Shown: piece by piece, positions 1 to 8,165 of the stretch
Position numbering within the stretch: position 1 is the stretch's first letter
Layout of the letters: each line of letters begins with the position of its first letter
Assembly (NCBI RefSeq): GCF_018138715.1
Contig: NZ_JAGSHX010000001.1
Span: 992,001-1,056,000, forward strand
DNA: 64,000 nt
Reading direction: 5' to 3'
Source of the DNA: Streptomyces asiaticus
GTDB taxonomy: Bacteria > Actinomycetota > Actinomycetes > Streptomycetales > Streptomycetaceae
The notes under the pieces: generated by a model
The model's input: the letters and a program-made list of their open reading frames with translations, nothing else
Database searches by the model: none
What the model was told of the DNA's origin: nothing
Position numbers and translations under genes: made by a program

Positions 1-1
1 G

Positions 2-280
2 GATTCAGACATAGCCATCGCATCAGAACGGATGTGGCTTATCGCGCCCCAACCCGTCGTCAAGGCCTCCAACAGCGTGTTCCACTGTCTGCGACGCATC
101 TGCTACGGCTACATCGACGGCACTGTTGTCAGCAGTCCAGAGGATCGCGCCCGCTGGGAGGCGCGCGGCAAAGCGGCCGCCAAGATGCGCAAGCTCATGC
201 GTGAAGATCTCGGCGTTGGCCCGCTCACCGAACGCCACAGCCTCCTCCTCAACGACTACGACGACCCCGCCGCGCAGTGA
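2..280 (+). CDS. hypothetical protein, 5' partial
   Basis: The frame is open from the left edge of the window, so the true start probably lies outside; the internal ATG at 32 is the only start visible. About 92 codons are present. I do not recognise the product. The middle is rich in Arg, Lys and Ala and looks helical, and the protein ends in an acidic tail (NDYDDPAAQ). No signal peptide or membrane segment is visible. It ends 230 bases before the first group II intron, and may be a fragment left by the rearrangements that follow. An annotation as a real gene is uncertain. Confidence 0.35.
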   Translation, partial: DSDIAIASERMWLIAPQPVVKASNSVFHCLRRICYGYIDGTVVSSPEDRARWEARGKAAAKMRKLMREDLGVGPLTERHSLLLNDYDDPAAQ

Positions 281-509
281 TCGGGTTCGTGGCACCAACG
301 TCATGAGAGTGCGACACGAGGTCGCACCAGAGAAGTAAGGACAGCCAGATGAAGGAGAGATGGATGGCTGGACTTCGAGCCAGTATCCAGGCTCGTCCCC
401 GCGCTCACATGCGTCGCTGGCAACGGCGGGGTGTGGAGCTGAGCGTTCAAGCCCAAGGGCGCCTCGGCCATCGAGGGGCCACGGGCGAGGGGAAGGCTGG
501 ACGGGAGAA
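281..509. other. intergenic flank, 5' exon of the first group II intron
   Basis: I see no convincing gene here. The last 22 or so bases before the intron (GGGGAAGGCTGGACGGG then A/C then GAA) are nearly the same as the flank of the second intron at 15950-15971, which suggests both introns used the same kind of insertion target. Confidence 0.4.
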
Positions 510-2118
510 GTGCGCCGTGAGGCGCTCTGTTGTATCCCCGATTCAATCGGGAAGAACTTGGAAGAATGTTCCTGGGCCCAATGGCTAACCTGGAATCGAA
601 AGACGAAGGGGACAGTAGCATGTCAGGAAAGCAGCGACCGCGCGAAGACGTCGAAGCGGGGCGCTGCGGGGCCCGTGTGATAAGGCAAAAGCTAGACTGC
701 TTGAAACCTAATCTCCGATCGGTGAATGTCCGCGCCCACCGGAAAGACGTCTGTAACCGGTGCCGCTCCATGCGTCAGTATCGTTCGCCTGCTGATGCAA
801 CTTCCGTGGGGCGGGTGATGCCCTGTGAGGGCAGTCAAGGAGATGAGTGGGTTGCCTAAGTCGCGCTCGGAGGTACAACAGAGACGTACCGCGGGATCAC
901 CTAAAGGGTGCGAGCCCCATGGTGACGGAGTGCCAATTGTAGTCGCAGGAGTCACGACCTGCCGGGGAGTCCGGGAAAGCCGGACACAGGGCAAAGTGGC
1001 ACAGGTGACAGGACCTTCCGGACGCGTGAGGGATGCGTAATGCAGAACGCCGAAACCGTCTTAGAGGTCATTCGTGAGCGCGGCAGGAAGGGTCTGCCGC
1101 TGGAACGGCTGTATAGACAACTGTTCAATCCTGAGCTCTACCTATTGGCCTACCGGAAGTTGTACTCGAATGCGGGTGCGATGACTCCGGGCGTCACGGG
1201 AGAGACCGTGGACGGCATGTCCTTAGAAAAGGTCGAGAGCATCATCAATATCGTTCGATCCGAGCGGTACCGGTGGGCTCCCGTCCGGCGGACGTATATT
1301 CCCAAGCAGAACGGGAAACGGAGGCCATTAGGACTGCCTGGATGGTCGGATAAGTTGCTGGCCGAGGTGGTGCGCATGCTGCTCGACGCGTACTACGACG
1401 TTCAGTTCTCCGACCGTTCACACGGGTTCAGGAGTGGCCGAGGGTGCCATACCGCGCTGCGTGAGATAGCAGATACGTGGCAAGGTGTGACCTGGTTTAT
1501 CGAGGGCGATATTACCCAATGTTTCGACCGACTTGACCATCAGGTCATGATCGAGATTTTGGGTGAGAAGGTTCACGACGGCCGGTTCCTTCGGCTGGTG
1601 AGCAACATGCTCACGGCGGGGTATCTGGAGGACTGGAGGTGGCACGCCACTCTGAGCGGTGCGCCGCAAGGAGGGGTGGCAAGCCCCACGCTTTCCAACA
1701 TCTACCTTGACCGACTCGATCAGTTCGTCGAATCTCAGCTACTGCCGCGATACAACCGAGGTCGTCTACGGAGGACCAACCCTGAGTACAAGAGGGCCGA
1801 GAACGCACTCCTGCGAGCGCGGAAACGCGGGGACAAGAAGTCGGTACGTGCGCTGTCACAGGTGCGCCGCGCGTTGCCCAGCCAGGATCCGAATGACCCT
1901 GACTACCGCAGGTTATGTTACGTCCGGTACGCAGACGATGTCCTGCTCGGTTTCAGCGGCCCCAAGTCCGAGGCCGTGGAGATCAAGGAGTCGCTTGGCG
2001 AGTTCCTGCGTTCGGAACTGAAGCTGGAGTTCTCCGAGGAGAAGACTCTGATCACCCATGCTCGAACAGAGAAGGCTCGGTTCCTCGGATATAACATCGT
2101 GGTTCAGCACAGCAATGA
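510..2118 (+). mobile_element. group II intron 1, truncated at 3' end
   Basis: The 5' end matches the group II start GTGYG (GTGCG at 510). The 530 bases before the reverse transcriptase are structured non-coding sequence, almost identical to the same part of the second intron at 15972. The coding part follows the second intron base by base until 2118, where similarity stops. The end of the maturase region, the HNH domain and domains V and VI are missing. Twelve bases later the terminal repeat of an IS3-family element begins, so insertion plus deletion removed the 3' end. This copy cannot splice or move by itself. Confidence 0.85.
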
Positions 2119-2209
2119 GGTTCAACCTCGGGAGTGGACACCGGGTTTCATGCGACGAGTGACAGAGTACGTGACGTCATCAGTTGGTGTTCGAACTCGA
2201 TTGGTGTGA
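1040..2209 (+). pseudogene. group II intron reverse transcriptase/maturase, C-terminally truncated
   Basis: The protein starts MQNAETVLEVIRERG and carries the usual reverse transcriptase blocks: GAPQGGVASPTLSNIYL around residue 210 and the catalytic YADD (YVRYADDVLLGF) around residue 297. A full-length relative at 20024 has 596 residues with a maturase domain and a C-terminal HNH nuclease. Here the family sequence ends near residue 360 (base 2118); the last 30 residues are read-through into flanking and IS3 sequence. The RT core might fold, but without domain X and HNH it should not support splicing or retrohoming. Confidence 0.85.
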
Positions 2210-3047
2210 GGTAGCCGAGGGCGGAGTGCCGGCGACGCCGGTTGTAGTACGACAGCCGGCGGAACAGCTCGAGCCGCGTCTGCGCCTTCGAGGTCCAGCG
2301 CCTCCCGTGGAGCAACTCGCGCTTGAGGCCCTGGAAGAATGACTCGGCCAGGGCGTTGTCGTAGCTCGAGCCGACTCGGCCCATGCTGAGGCGGATGCCG
2401 TGCCGGCGGCACACCTCGGCGAAGGCGGCCGCACGGTATTGAGCGCCCCTGTCGGTGTGGAAAACGACGCCGGGAATCCGGCCGCCACGGGCAGCTACGG
2501 CCATCTCGATCGCGTCGGTGACCAGCGAGGTGCGCATGTGATCGGCGATCGACCAGCCCACCACCCGCCGCGAACAGATGTCGATCACCGTGGCGAGGTA
2601 GAGCCACGTCGTGCCGACGGGTATGTACGTGATGTCGCCGCACCACCTGGTGTTCAGCGTGTCTGCGGTGAAGTCGCGCATCACCAGGTCCGGCGCGGGC
2701 GGCGCGGTCCTGTCCACGATCGTCGTGCGCTTCTTCTTCCGCAGGTGCCGGCCGATGATGTGGTTGATCCGCATCAGCCGTGTGACACGCTTGCGGTTGA
2801 TCCGGTGTCCGCGGGCACGGAGCTCGGCATGGACGCGCGGAGCGCCGTAGGCGCCATGGTGCTCGGCGTGGATGGCACGGATCTGGGCCACGGTCCGCTT
2901 CTCCTCGGCCTGGCGCTCGGCGCGGGTCGGCTCGGTTGCCAGGTGCCGGTAGTAGTCGGCGCGAGATGTCCCGAGCACACGGCAGATCCGCTTGACGCCG
3001 AAGTCGGCTCGGTTGTCGGAGATGAAGTCCCAGCGGCGGGGGCTCAC
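2148..3047 (-). CDS. IS3-family transposase OrfB (rve integrase domain)
   Basis: This 299-residue protein has an HTH_21-like N-terminus (YGAPRVHAELRARGHRINRK) and the retroviral-type integrase core. The three acidic catalytic residues are visible: D in WCGDITYIPVG, D in FHTDRGAQY, and E in NALAESFFQGLKRE. The probable start is the GTG at 3047, which overlaps the orfA stop in a GTGA arrangement, so translational coupling or a frameshift would give the OrfAB transposase. The frame is intact, so this copy could be active. Confidence 0.85.
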   Translation of the reverse strand: MSPRRWDFISDNRADFGVKRICRVLGTSRADYYRHLATEPTRAERQAEEKRTVAQIRAIHAEHHGAYGAPRVHAELRARGHRINRKRVTRLMRINHIIGRHLRKKKRTTIVDRTAPPAPDLVMRDFTADTLNTRWCGDITYIPVGTTWLYLATVIDICSRRVVGWSIADHMRTSLVTDAIEMAVAARGGRIPGVVFHTDRGAQYRAAAFAEVCRRHGIRLSMGRVGSSYDNALAESFFQGLKRELLHGRRWTSKAQTRLELFRRLSYYNRRRRHSALGYLTPIEFEHQLMTSRTLSLVA

Positions 3048-3358
3048 TTCACCTCCCGAGCGAAATAGGCGGCTGCCCGGCGCAGGATCTCGCGCTCCAG
3101 GTGCCACTCTTTTTCGGCCTTGAGCAGCCGGGCGTTCTCCGACCGCAGCCGGGCCAGCTCCTCCGCCTGGCTCCCGCCTGCGTCACGGCGTCCGGGCACG
3201 GTTTCGGCCTCGGCCTTGCGGACCCACGTTCGCAGCGACTCCGCGGTGATCCCGAGATCCGCGGCCACCGCCGCGTACGTCCGCTTGCCTGCCGCGGCGC
3301 GGTAGAGCGCGACGGCGTCTTTCCGGAACTCCTCCGGGTACGGAGACTTGCGTCCCAC
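3044..3358 (-). CDS. IS3-family transposase OrfA (HTH, leucine zipper)
   Basis: The short protein begins VGRKSPYPEEFRKDAVALYR and contains the HTH_Tnp_1 helix-turn-helix (TYAAVAADLGITAESLRTWV) followed by a heptad-rich zipper (ARLRSENARLLKAEKEW). GTG at 3358 is chosen because a GGGAGGG ribosome site lies just upstream; longer frames to 3406 are open. It is the DNA-binding half of the transposase and is followed by orfB. Confidence 0.8.
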   Translation of the reverse strand: MGRKSPYPEEFRKDAVALYRAAAGKRTYAAVAADLGITAESLRTWVRKAEAETVPGRRDAGGSQAEELARLRSENARLLKAEKEWHLEREILRRAAAYFAREVK

Positions 3359-3409
3359 CTGGACATCCCTCCCTGGACCATCAAGATCCATTGTCAGGGT
3401 GTCCACTCC

Positions 3410-3630
3410 AAAGGATCAGCCTCAAGACCGTTGTCGCAGGCGAGTTGGGCAAGGCGAGTGCCGTCGATGAACCAGCGCGGGAATAGCACTGCCTGGCGGA
3501 AGCAGCCCAGCGCACGCCTGCCCCTGCGGATTCCGGCCGCGATGCGGTGATCGTGCAGCAACCGGGCCAGATGCTCGGCAGTGGACCACTTCACATTGAG
3601 CACGGCGGTGTATGTGACACTGATCGACAC
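3410..3630 (-). pseudogene. transposase N-terminal fragment (IS5/HTH DDE superfamily type)
   Basis: From the GTG at 3630 the frame reads VSISVTYTAVLNVKWS and then KQAVLF-type helix-turn-helix sequence (RWFIDGTRLAQLACDNGL). This is the start of a widespread Streptomyces IS transposase with an N-terminal HTH and a C-terminal DDE domain. Only about 73 residues remain; the rest is cut off at the right terminal repeat of IS3 copy 1. It is non-functional. Confidence 0.6.
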
Positions 3631-3778
3631 GTGAGGCCCTTCGGTCAGAACAATCCGTCGCAAGATCGTTCCCACCAGCGGACCTACTCCTGCCCGGACT
3701 TGAGGACCGCACGGGCGGCAGCGCAGGCCCGCGATCACAGCGAGCAACGGGGCGTTACCGGGAAAGGCTCAATGATGC
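3631..3778. other. intergenic, no feature recognised
   Basis: I see no gene, hairpin or repeat that I can support in this stretch. It presumably held the promoter side of the truncated transposase at 3630. Confidence 0.4.
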
Positions 3779-4117
3779 TCAAAGCGAGTTGAGCACAACT
3801 ACTGTTCGGGGTTTCGCATACATCGCCTCCGTCGCCGCGAGGTACTTCTCGAACATCGGCAGCTTGAGAACTTCGGTGACATACTCAACGCCACTACGCC
3901 ACCGCTCTGTCAAGATCACCGTGCCCGGCTCGTCAGCGACCTGGCCAGCTTCCAACACGAGGCACGCCTCAAGGGCGCGAGCTTGCGGCAGGATCTCTTG
4001 CAACGCGGCCTGGTACTCGCCCCACCGGCCCGGGTTGATGTACAGGGTGTTGATCATCATTACTTCGCCGTCGGTAATCCCGGCAGGCATCTCTTCTGCC
4101 ACCACTGCTCCTTTCAT
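3779..4117 (-). CDS. antibiotic biosynthesis monooxygenase (ABM)-like small protein
   Basis: The core MMINTLYINPGRWGEYQAAL followed by a GTVILTERW strand and a helix MFEKYLAATEAMY is the dimeric ferredoxin-like fold of the ABM/quinol monooxygenase family. These small enzymes oxidise phenolic or quinone substrates without cofactor; many also act as simple scavenging proteins. The start is uncertain: ATG at 4117 gives 112 residues, and internal starts closer to the domain are also possible. It stands alone between transposase fragments, so its biological context has been lost. No catalytic residue can be assigned with confidence. Confidence 0.5.
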   Translation of the reverse strand: MKGAVVAEEMPAGITDGEVMMINTLYINPGRWGEYQAALQEILPQARALEACLVLEAGQVADEPGTVILTERWRSGVEYVTEVLKLPMFEKYLAATEAMYAKPRTVVVLNSL

Positions 4118-4156
4118 CGGTACTGGGTTGCCAAACGAAGTATTGGTTGGATCATG

Positions 4157-4288
4157 CTGCACCGGCGTCTCGCCCGAGACTACGCGACCCTGCCCGCCGG
4201 CTCCGAGACCATGATCCACGTCGCCTCGGTCGACAACCTCACCAAACGCATAACGGACGAGACGACACCGGCCTGGCGAGGAGCTTAA
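4157..4288 (+). pseudogene. IS transposase C-terminal fragment
   Basis: In this frame the sequence reads RRLARDYATLPAGSETMIHVAS and ends at a stop after TPAWRGA. The RRLARDYETLP...SEAMI pattern is the tail of IS5-type transposases common in Streptomyces. The N-terminal nine tenths are missing, and the neighbouring ABM-like gene runs into it from the other strand. Confidence 0.5.
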
Positions 4289-4339
4289 TTGGAGATAAGG
4301 GGCAATCCACCTATATCAAACGCCCATTTGCTGGTCATT

Positions 4340-4948
4340 TCAGAATGAGGTTCGGAGTCGTCTCAAGCAGATGATGCTGCAGGCGAGTTGGAGCAGTCCG
4401 AGGTGGAGGTCTGCTCGTATCTCGTAGCGAATCCGCAGGCGTTTGAACTGGTGGAGCCAGGCGAAGGTTCGCTCGACGACCCACCTGGTCTTGCCCAGGC
4501 CGGATCCGTGGGCGGTGCCCTTGCGGGCGATCTTCGGCGTGATGCCGCGAGCGCGGAGGAGCCGCCGGTATTTGTCGTAGTCGTAGCCGCGGTCGGCGAA
4601 CAGCCGCCGTGGTCGGTGACGTGGCCGGCCCACCAGGCCGCGGATGCGGGGGATCGCGTCCACCAGGGGCATGAGCTGGGTGACGTCGTGACGGTTTCCG
4701 CCGGTCACCGACACTGCAAGGGGCGTTCCGTGCCGGTCGGTGATCACATGGTGCTTGCTGCCCCGTCGGCCGCGGTCGACCGGCGAAGGTCCGGTGTGAG
4801 CCCCCCTTTGAGGGCCCGGACGTGCGAGCCGTCGACCGCGGCGTCGTCCATGTCCAACAGTCCGGCCGTGCGGAGTTCTGTGAGGAGGATTGCGTGCAGG
4901 CGGGGCCAGACGCCGGCCTCGGTCCAGTCCCGCAGACGCCGCCAGCAC
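4340..4948 (-). CDS. IS5-family transposase, downstream frame (DDE domain)
   Basis: From about residue 65 this frame carries GSKHHVITDRHGTPLAVSV, the second catalytic aspartate in LFADRGYDYDKYR and the catalytic glutamate in RWVVERTFAWLHQFKRLRIR. These are the second half of the DDE_Tnp_1 fold. It has no good start of its own and is expected to be made only by frameshifting from the upstream frame. The listed 5' boundary is simply where the frame opens. Confidence 0.75.
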   Translation of the reverse strand: MLAASAGLDRGRRLAPPARNPPHRTPHGRTVGHGRRRGRRLARPGPQRGAHTGPSPVDRGRRGSKHHVITDRHGTPLAVSVTGGNRHDVTQLMPLVDAIPRIRGLVGRPRHRPRRLFADRGYDYDKYRRLLRARGITPKIARKGTAHGSGLGKTRWVVERTFAWLHQFKRLRIRYEIRADLHLGLLQLACSIICLRRLRTSF

Positions 4949-5148
4949 GTCACCCCACTGCAGCCGATCGTCTCGGTCGGCACGTCCGCCCAGGCCACAC
5001 CCGTGCGCAGCACGTAGACGATCCCGCGCGGAGCCGCACGGTCATCCACGGGCAGCCGACCGGGGTACCGCCGACGCCGCGGCCGGCGAGGCGGGAGCAG
5101 CGGAGCGACACAATCCCACAGATCATCAGGCACAAGATCATCCGACAC
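4744..5148 (-). CDS. IS5-family transposase, upstream frame
   Basis: Starting at GTG 5148 the protein begins VSDDLVPDDLWDCVAPLLPP, the DUF4096 N-terminal domain of IS5 transposases, and continues to the first catalytic aspartate (DMDDAAVDGSHVRALKGG). It stops at 4744, inside the overlap with the downstream frame. A frameshift in the overlap would create the full DDE enzyme. Confidence 0.75.
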   Translation of the reverse strand: MSDDLVPDDLWDCVAPLLPPRRPRRRRYPGRLPVDDRAAPRGIVYVLRTGVAWADVPTETIGCSGVTCWRRLRDWTEAGVWPRLHAILLTELRTAGLLDMDDAAVDGSHVRALKGGLTPDLRRSTAADGAASTM

Positions 5149-5217
5149 TCGCAGAACTCTGCCGCCCACCAGCCCAACTGCCAAGCCTGTGAACCAAACT
5201 CATTCTGAAATGATCAG

Positions 5218-5649
5218 TTAGGCGTTCAGGGCCTCCAGGGCCACCATGCCGTCCATGGTGAGCAGACGGGCATTCTCCATGGCCGTGACTATCCAACGGT
5301 CTTCCTGCCAGACCATCACAAGGAGTTGCATGACGAAGCGTGTCGGTGGCGGTTCCTCCTCGCCCGGCATGAGGATGCCCACGCGACTGTGCACCACGCC
5401 GACACCCGGGCTCACGACCCGGGCGAACAGCACCTCGCCCTGGACCAGCCGAGAGCCTTTCATCACCGTCGTGAAGGCCACCTCCTGCGCCGCGACCATG
5501 TCGGCGCGGCTGCGGTAGATGCTCCCCTCGAGCTCTGCGACCAGGGCGTCCTCGGCGAAGTCGGCGAAGAAACCGACAGCGTCCCCACGGTTCCACGCCT
5601 CGTACATCCGCCCCGGAACGGCACTCATCGACTCGACCGACTGCTCCAT
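5218..5649 (-). CDS. SnoaL-like / DUF4440 small protein
   Basis: The 143-residue protein (MEQSVESMSAVPGRMYEAWN) has the nuclear-transport-factor-2 fold pattern of SgcJ/EcaC-type proteins: an N-terminal helix, AWNRGDAVGFFADFAEDALV, and a C-terminal VWQEDRWIVTAMENARL strand pair. Relatives bind or isomerise small hydrophobic ligands; the substrate cannot be inferred. ATG 5649 is chosen because of the AAAGG ribosome site eight bases upstream; a longer frame to 5724 would overlap the AraC gene. It lies four bases after the AraC stop, so the two genes form one transcription unit. Confidence 0.75.
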   Translation of the reverse strand: MEQSVESMSAVPGRMYEAWNRGDAVGFFADFAEDALVAELEGSIYRSRADMVAAQEVAFTTVMKGSRLVQGEVLFARVVSPGVGVVHSRVGILMPGEEEPPPTRFVMQLLVMVWQEDRWIVTAMENARLLTMDGMVALEALNA

Positions 5650-5653
5650 GCAA

Positions 5654-6664
5654 TCACCTTTCCACGATGGTTTCGCCACCATCATCACCGGGCCATCCGG
5701 TGTGGACCTTGACTGTCTGTGCACGGTTGTTGGACATCAGCGTCGCGGCGCCGCAGCCGTACGTCGCTTTGAAGAGCCTGCTGAAATGGGCGGGATCGGC
5801 GAACCCCCAGCGCGCGGCGACAGCCGCGACCGTCCGGTCACCGCGCAGCAGATCGGCGCGGCACCGCTCCAGGCGGCGCCGACGGATATGGGCCGCGACC
5901 GGCAATGCCTGATCTTCGAAGAGTTTGTGGAGCCGACGGACGGAGATGTGGTGCGCCGCGGCGACCTTGGCCGGGGCGAGGTCCTGATCGGACAGCCGGG
6001 CTTCGATGTAGCCGAGGATCCGGCCACGCAGCACCTCGTCGGAAGCTGAGCGCACGTCGTGCAACTGCGACTCCAAAGCCACCGAGATCAGCTCGATCAC
6101 CGCGGCCCCCGACCGATGCGCCTCGCCGGCACGGAATCCGGTCAGCGACCGGTTCATGTCCCGCACCAATGCGGACACCAACGCTCCTGGACCCCGGTCG
6201 CCCTGAATGCGCACGCCTGCCAGACGGTCGGCGTCACCGGGGCGGAGCCGCAGCTCGCGCCGGGACACCAGCATCGTCACGTGAGTGCAGGCGGTACTGG
6301 CGTACCGCACCGGCCGCGCCGGGTCGACGAGGACCATGTCGGCCGGGCCGAGTTCGGCGGTGCGGCCACCCTGCTCGACGCGCGCTCGCCCGCGCGTCAC
6401 CAGTTCGACCTGCCACAGAGCCTCGTCCTCGGCACGGGCGCAACGAGCATCCCGGAAACACTCGCCCGCAGGAGTGATCAGCTCGATCAGCCGCAGAGGC
6501 CCGAGCTCGCGCGCCATGACGCCGGCCCGGAAATCACCGCCGTCGTGCCGCTTGCTCAGCACGGGCGGCAGTCCGCTGACCGCGAGTGCGTCCTGGAAGG
6601 TCTCGATGTCGTTGAGCACCCGTCCCACGGTAGCCCGGACCGGTGCCAGCCCCCCCCTCGCCAC
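5654..6664 (-). CDS. AraC-family transcriptional regulator
   Basis: The 336-residue frame has an N-terminal AraC_binding_2-type cupin sensor domain (about 35-210, with LWQVELVTRGRARVEQGGRT) and a C-terminal double helix-turn-helix (about 225-325, ISVRRLHKLFEDQ and VAAVAARWGFADPAHFSRLF). It is a DNA-binding activator or repressor responding to a small molecule. Several GTG/ATG starts near the N-terminus are possible. The SnoaL-like gene follows on the same strand and is the likeliest target, with autoregulation also plausible. Confidence 0.85.
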   Translation of the reverse strand: MARGGLAPVRATVGRVLNDIETFQDALAVSGLPPVLSKRHDGGDFRAGVMARELGPLRLIELITPAGECFRDARCARAEDEALWQVELVTRGRARVEQGGRTAELGPADMVLVDPARPVRYASTACTHVTMLVSRRELRLRPGDADRLAGVRIQGDRGPGALVSALVRDMNRSLTGFRAGEAHRSGAAVIELISVALESQLHDVRSASDEVLRGRILGYIEARLSDQDLAPAKVAAAHHISVRRLHKLFEDQALPVAAHIRRRRLERCRADLLRGDRTVAAVAARWGFADPAHFSRLFKATYGCGAATLMSNNRAQTVKVHTGWPGDDGGETIVER

Positions 6665-6723
6665 CCCCGGGCCCGGCAGCCCTGACGGGCCGCGCCGTAT
6701 CGGAGGGGTCCCGTTGAGAGCGT

Positions 6724-7194
6724 TTGGCGGCGTCGCTGTCGGGGCTTGCGCTGTCCGGGGTGTCCGGGGCAGGAGCTGCTGCTGTCTTCATCGTCGGCAA
6801 TCAGGCTGGTTCGGTAGCTCCCCTGCTTGGGGGCGTTGTGCTTCTGATCATGGCAATCAACGGGTCTCCTCTCACGCGAGCGCGCTACCAGGACTACGAG
6901 CTGTTTGTGCCGCGGCCACGGCGTCAGATCGTGGCGACCATTGATCACGACTCGCCGGAAGAGGCACGGCAAGTCCTCCAGGTCTTGAACGCCGTGGATC
7001 CCGGGGCCTCCCGAGACCCTCTTGCAGCTCAGGTCTCGGCGCTGGTTCTAGAACACGAGGTTGTTGTCTACCGGCTGACCAGCCTGTATCCCTCAACTCT
7101 GTTCGCTGGCGGGCCGGGACGTGGGTGTGGTGCGGATGCCGTCACCCCACAGAGCACCGGTGTAGTTGGCGGCACCAGCAGCGGCGGATCGTGA
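6724..7194 (+). CDS. hypothetical membrane protein
   Basis: I do not recognise the family. The first 45 residues hold a hydrophobic stretch ([20 protein letters not shown] and [10 protein letters not shown]) that could be one or two membrane segments or an uncleaved signal anchor. The rest is soluble, with [20 protein letters not shown] and [18 protein letters not shown] giving an alpha/beta impression. The last 30 residues ([18 protein letters not shown]) look like read-through, so the gene may be truncated at its 3' end near 7100. No neighbour hints at a job. Confidence 0.4.
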   Translation: MAASLSGLALSGVSGAGAAAVFIVGNQAGSVAPLLGGVVLLIMAINGSPLTRARYQDYELFVPRPRRQIVATIDHDSPEEARQVLQVLNAVDPGASRDPLAAQVSALVLEHEVVVYRLTSLYPSTLFAGGPGRGCGADAVTPQSTGVVGGTSSGGS

Positions 7195-7259
7195 CTTCCA
7201 GGGTGGTGGGTCACCCCCGAACGGTCGTGCGCCAACCGCCGAACCAGGGTGTCGCGCGG

Positions 7260-7386
7260 TAAGCTTCCGGCCCCGCATCCATCGGCCACGAGCACGTCCG
7301 GGCCGAACTGCTCGGCGGCGGCCGACCGGCCGTGGGGCAGAGCGAGGAAGACGACGTTGTGCCCTGCGAGAACCGGGTCTGTCCAA
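7260..7386 (-). pseudogene. argC-like fragment (N-acetyl-gamma-glutamyl-phosphate reductase)
   Basis: The minus-strand frame reads [21 protein letters not shown] and [11 protein letters not shown], which resembles the middle of the NAD-binding domain of ArgC ([11 protein letters not shown] is a conserved block of that family). Only some 40 residues are recognisable. The upstream side ends at the terminal repeat of the IS256-type element at 7375. It is a gene relic, not a working arginine gene. Confidence 0.4.
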
Positions 7387-8152
7387 TCAACGGCTGATCT
7401 TGGTTGTTGAGGTTCAGTGGCTGGTGGTGGGAGTGAGGCGTCCTTCGAAGGCAATCTGGAAGGCGTTCAGCGGTGCCTTCCAGCGCATCGTCCAGCGGCG
7501 CCGGCCCTTGCCGGTCGGGTCCAGGCTCATCAGCGCCATGTAGACGCATTTCAACGCGGCGTTCTCCGACGGGAAGTGTCCGCGAGCCCGCACGGCCTTG
7601 CGGATGCGGGCGTTTACGCTCTCAACCGCATTCGTGCTGCATATGACCTTGCGGATCTCGACGTCGAAGGAGAGGAAGGGCACCATCTCGGCCCAGGCAT
7701 CGGACCACAGCTTGATCACCGCCGGATACTTGGTGCCCCACTTCTCGGAGAACTCCAGGAACCGTTCGGTCGCGGCGGCCTCGCCCGGCGCGGTGTAGAC
7801 GGGCTTCAAGTCTTTGGCGACCTTGTCCCAGTCCTGCCGGGCGACGTAGCGGATGCTGTTCCGAATGAGGTGAACTATGCATGTTTGCACCACAGTTCGG
7901 GGCCAGACCGTCTCCACCGCGTCCGGCAGGCCCTTCAGGCCGTCGCAGACGAGCATGAGGACGTCCTCGACGCCGCGGTTGCGGAGTTCGGTGAACACGC
8001 TGAGCCAGTGCTTTGCTCCCTCGCCGCCGTCGCCGGCCCAGATCCCGAGGATGTCGCGGGTGCCCTCGACGGTGACGGCCATGGCGAGATAGACCGGACG
8101 GTTGGCGACCTGGCCGTCGCGGATCTTGGTTCTGTCGACGATCTTGTGATCC
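7375..8152. repeat. 778-bp inverted repeat, left copy
   Basis: This segment is the reverse complement of 9802-10579. The outer end starts GGGTCTGTCCAATCAACGG and the inner end stops at GTGATCC. Both copies break at exactly the same inner base. The encoded transposase parts are identical in translation, so the duplication is recent or kept alike by gene conversion. The two copies flank an ISL3-family transposase. Confidence 0.85.
7414..8152 (-). pseudogene. IS256-family transposase, N-terminally truncated (left copy)
   Basis: The frame carries DHKIVDRTKIRDGQVANRPV, the second-aspartate block LMLVCDGLKGLPDAVETVWP, the IS256 signature VVQTCIVHLIRNSIRYV, and the ICSTNAVESVNARIRKAV block with the catalytic glutamate. 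About 244 of the usual 400 or so residues remain; the N-terminal DNA-binding part is missing. It cannot be active alone. Confidence 0.85.
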
Positions 8153-8165
8153 AGTGGGGATGGCG

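Larger units (their letters stand above)
2131..3409 (-). mobile_element. IS3-family insertion sequence 1
   Basis: A 12-bp terminal inverted repeat (GGAGTGGACACC at 2131, its complement ending at 3409) encloses two overlapping minus-strand genes of orfA/orfB type. The ends contain the TG...CA usual for IS3. It interrupts intron 1 on the left and a different transposase gene on the right. I see no target duplication, which suggests a later deletion at one side. Confidence 0.8.
4331..5217 (-). mobile_element. IS5-family (IS427-like) insertion sequence
   Basis: The ends form a 19-bp inverted repeat with one mismatch (CTGGTCATTTCAGAATGAG at 4331, CTGATCATTTCAGAATGAG on the opposite strand at 5199-5217). 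The 887-bp element holds a transposase split into two overlapping minus-strand frames, the arrangement typical of IS427-group elements that use a programmed frameshift. It looks complete. Confidence 0.85.
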
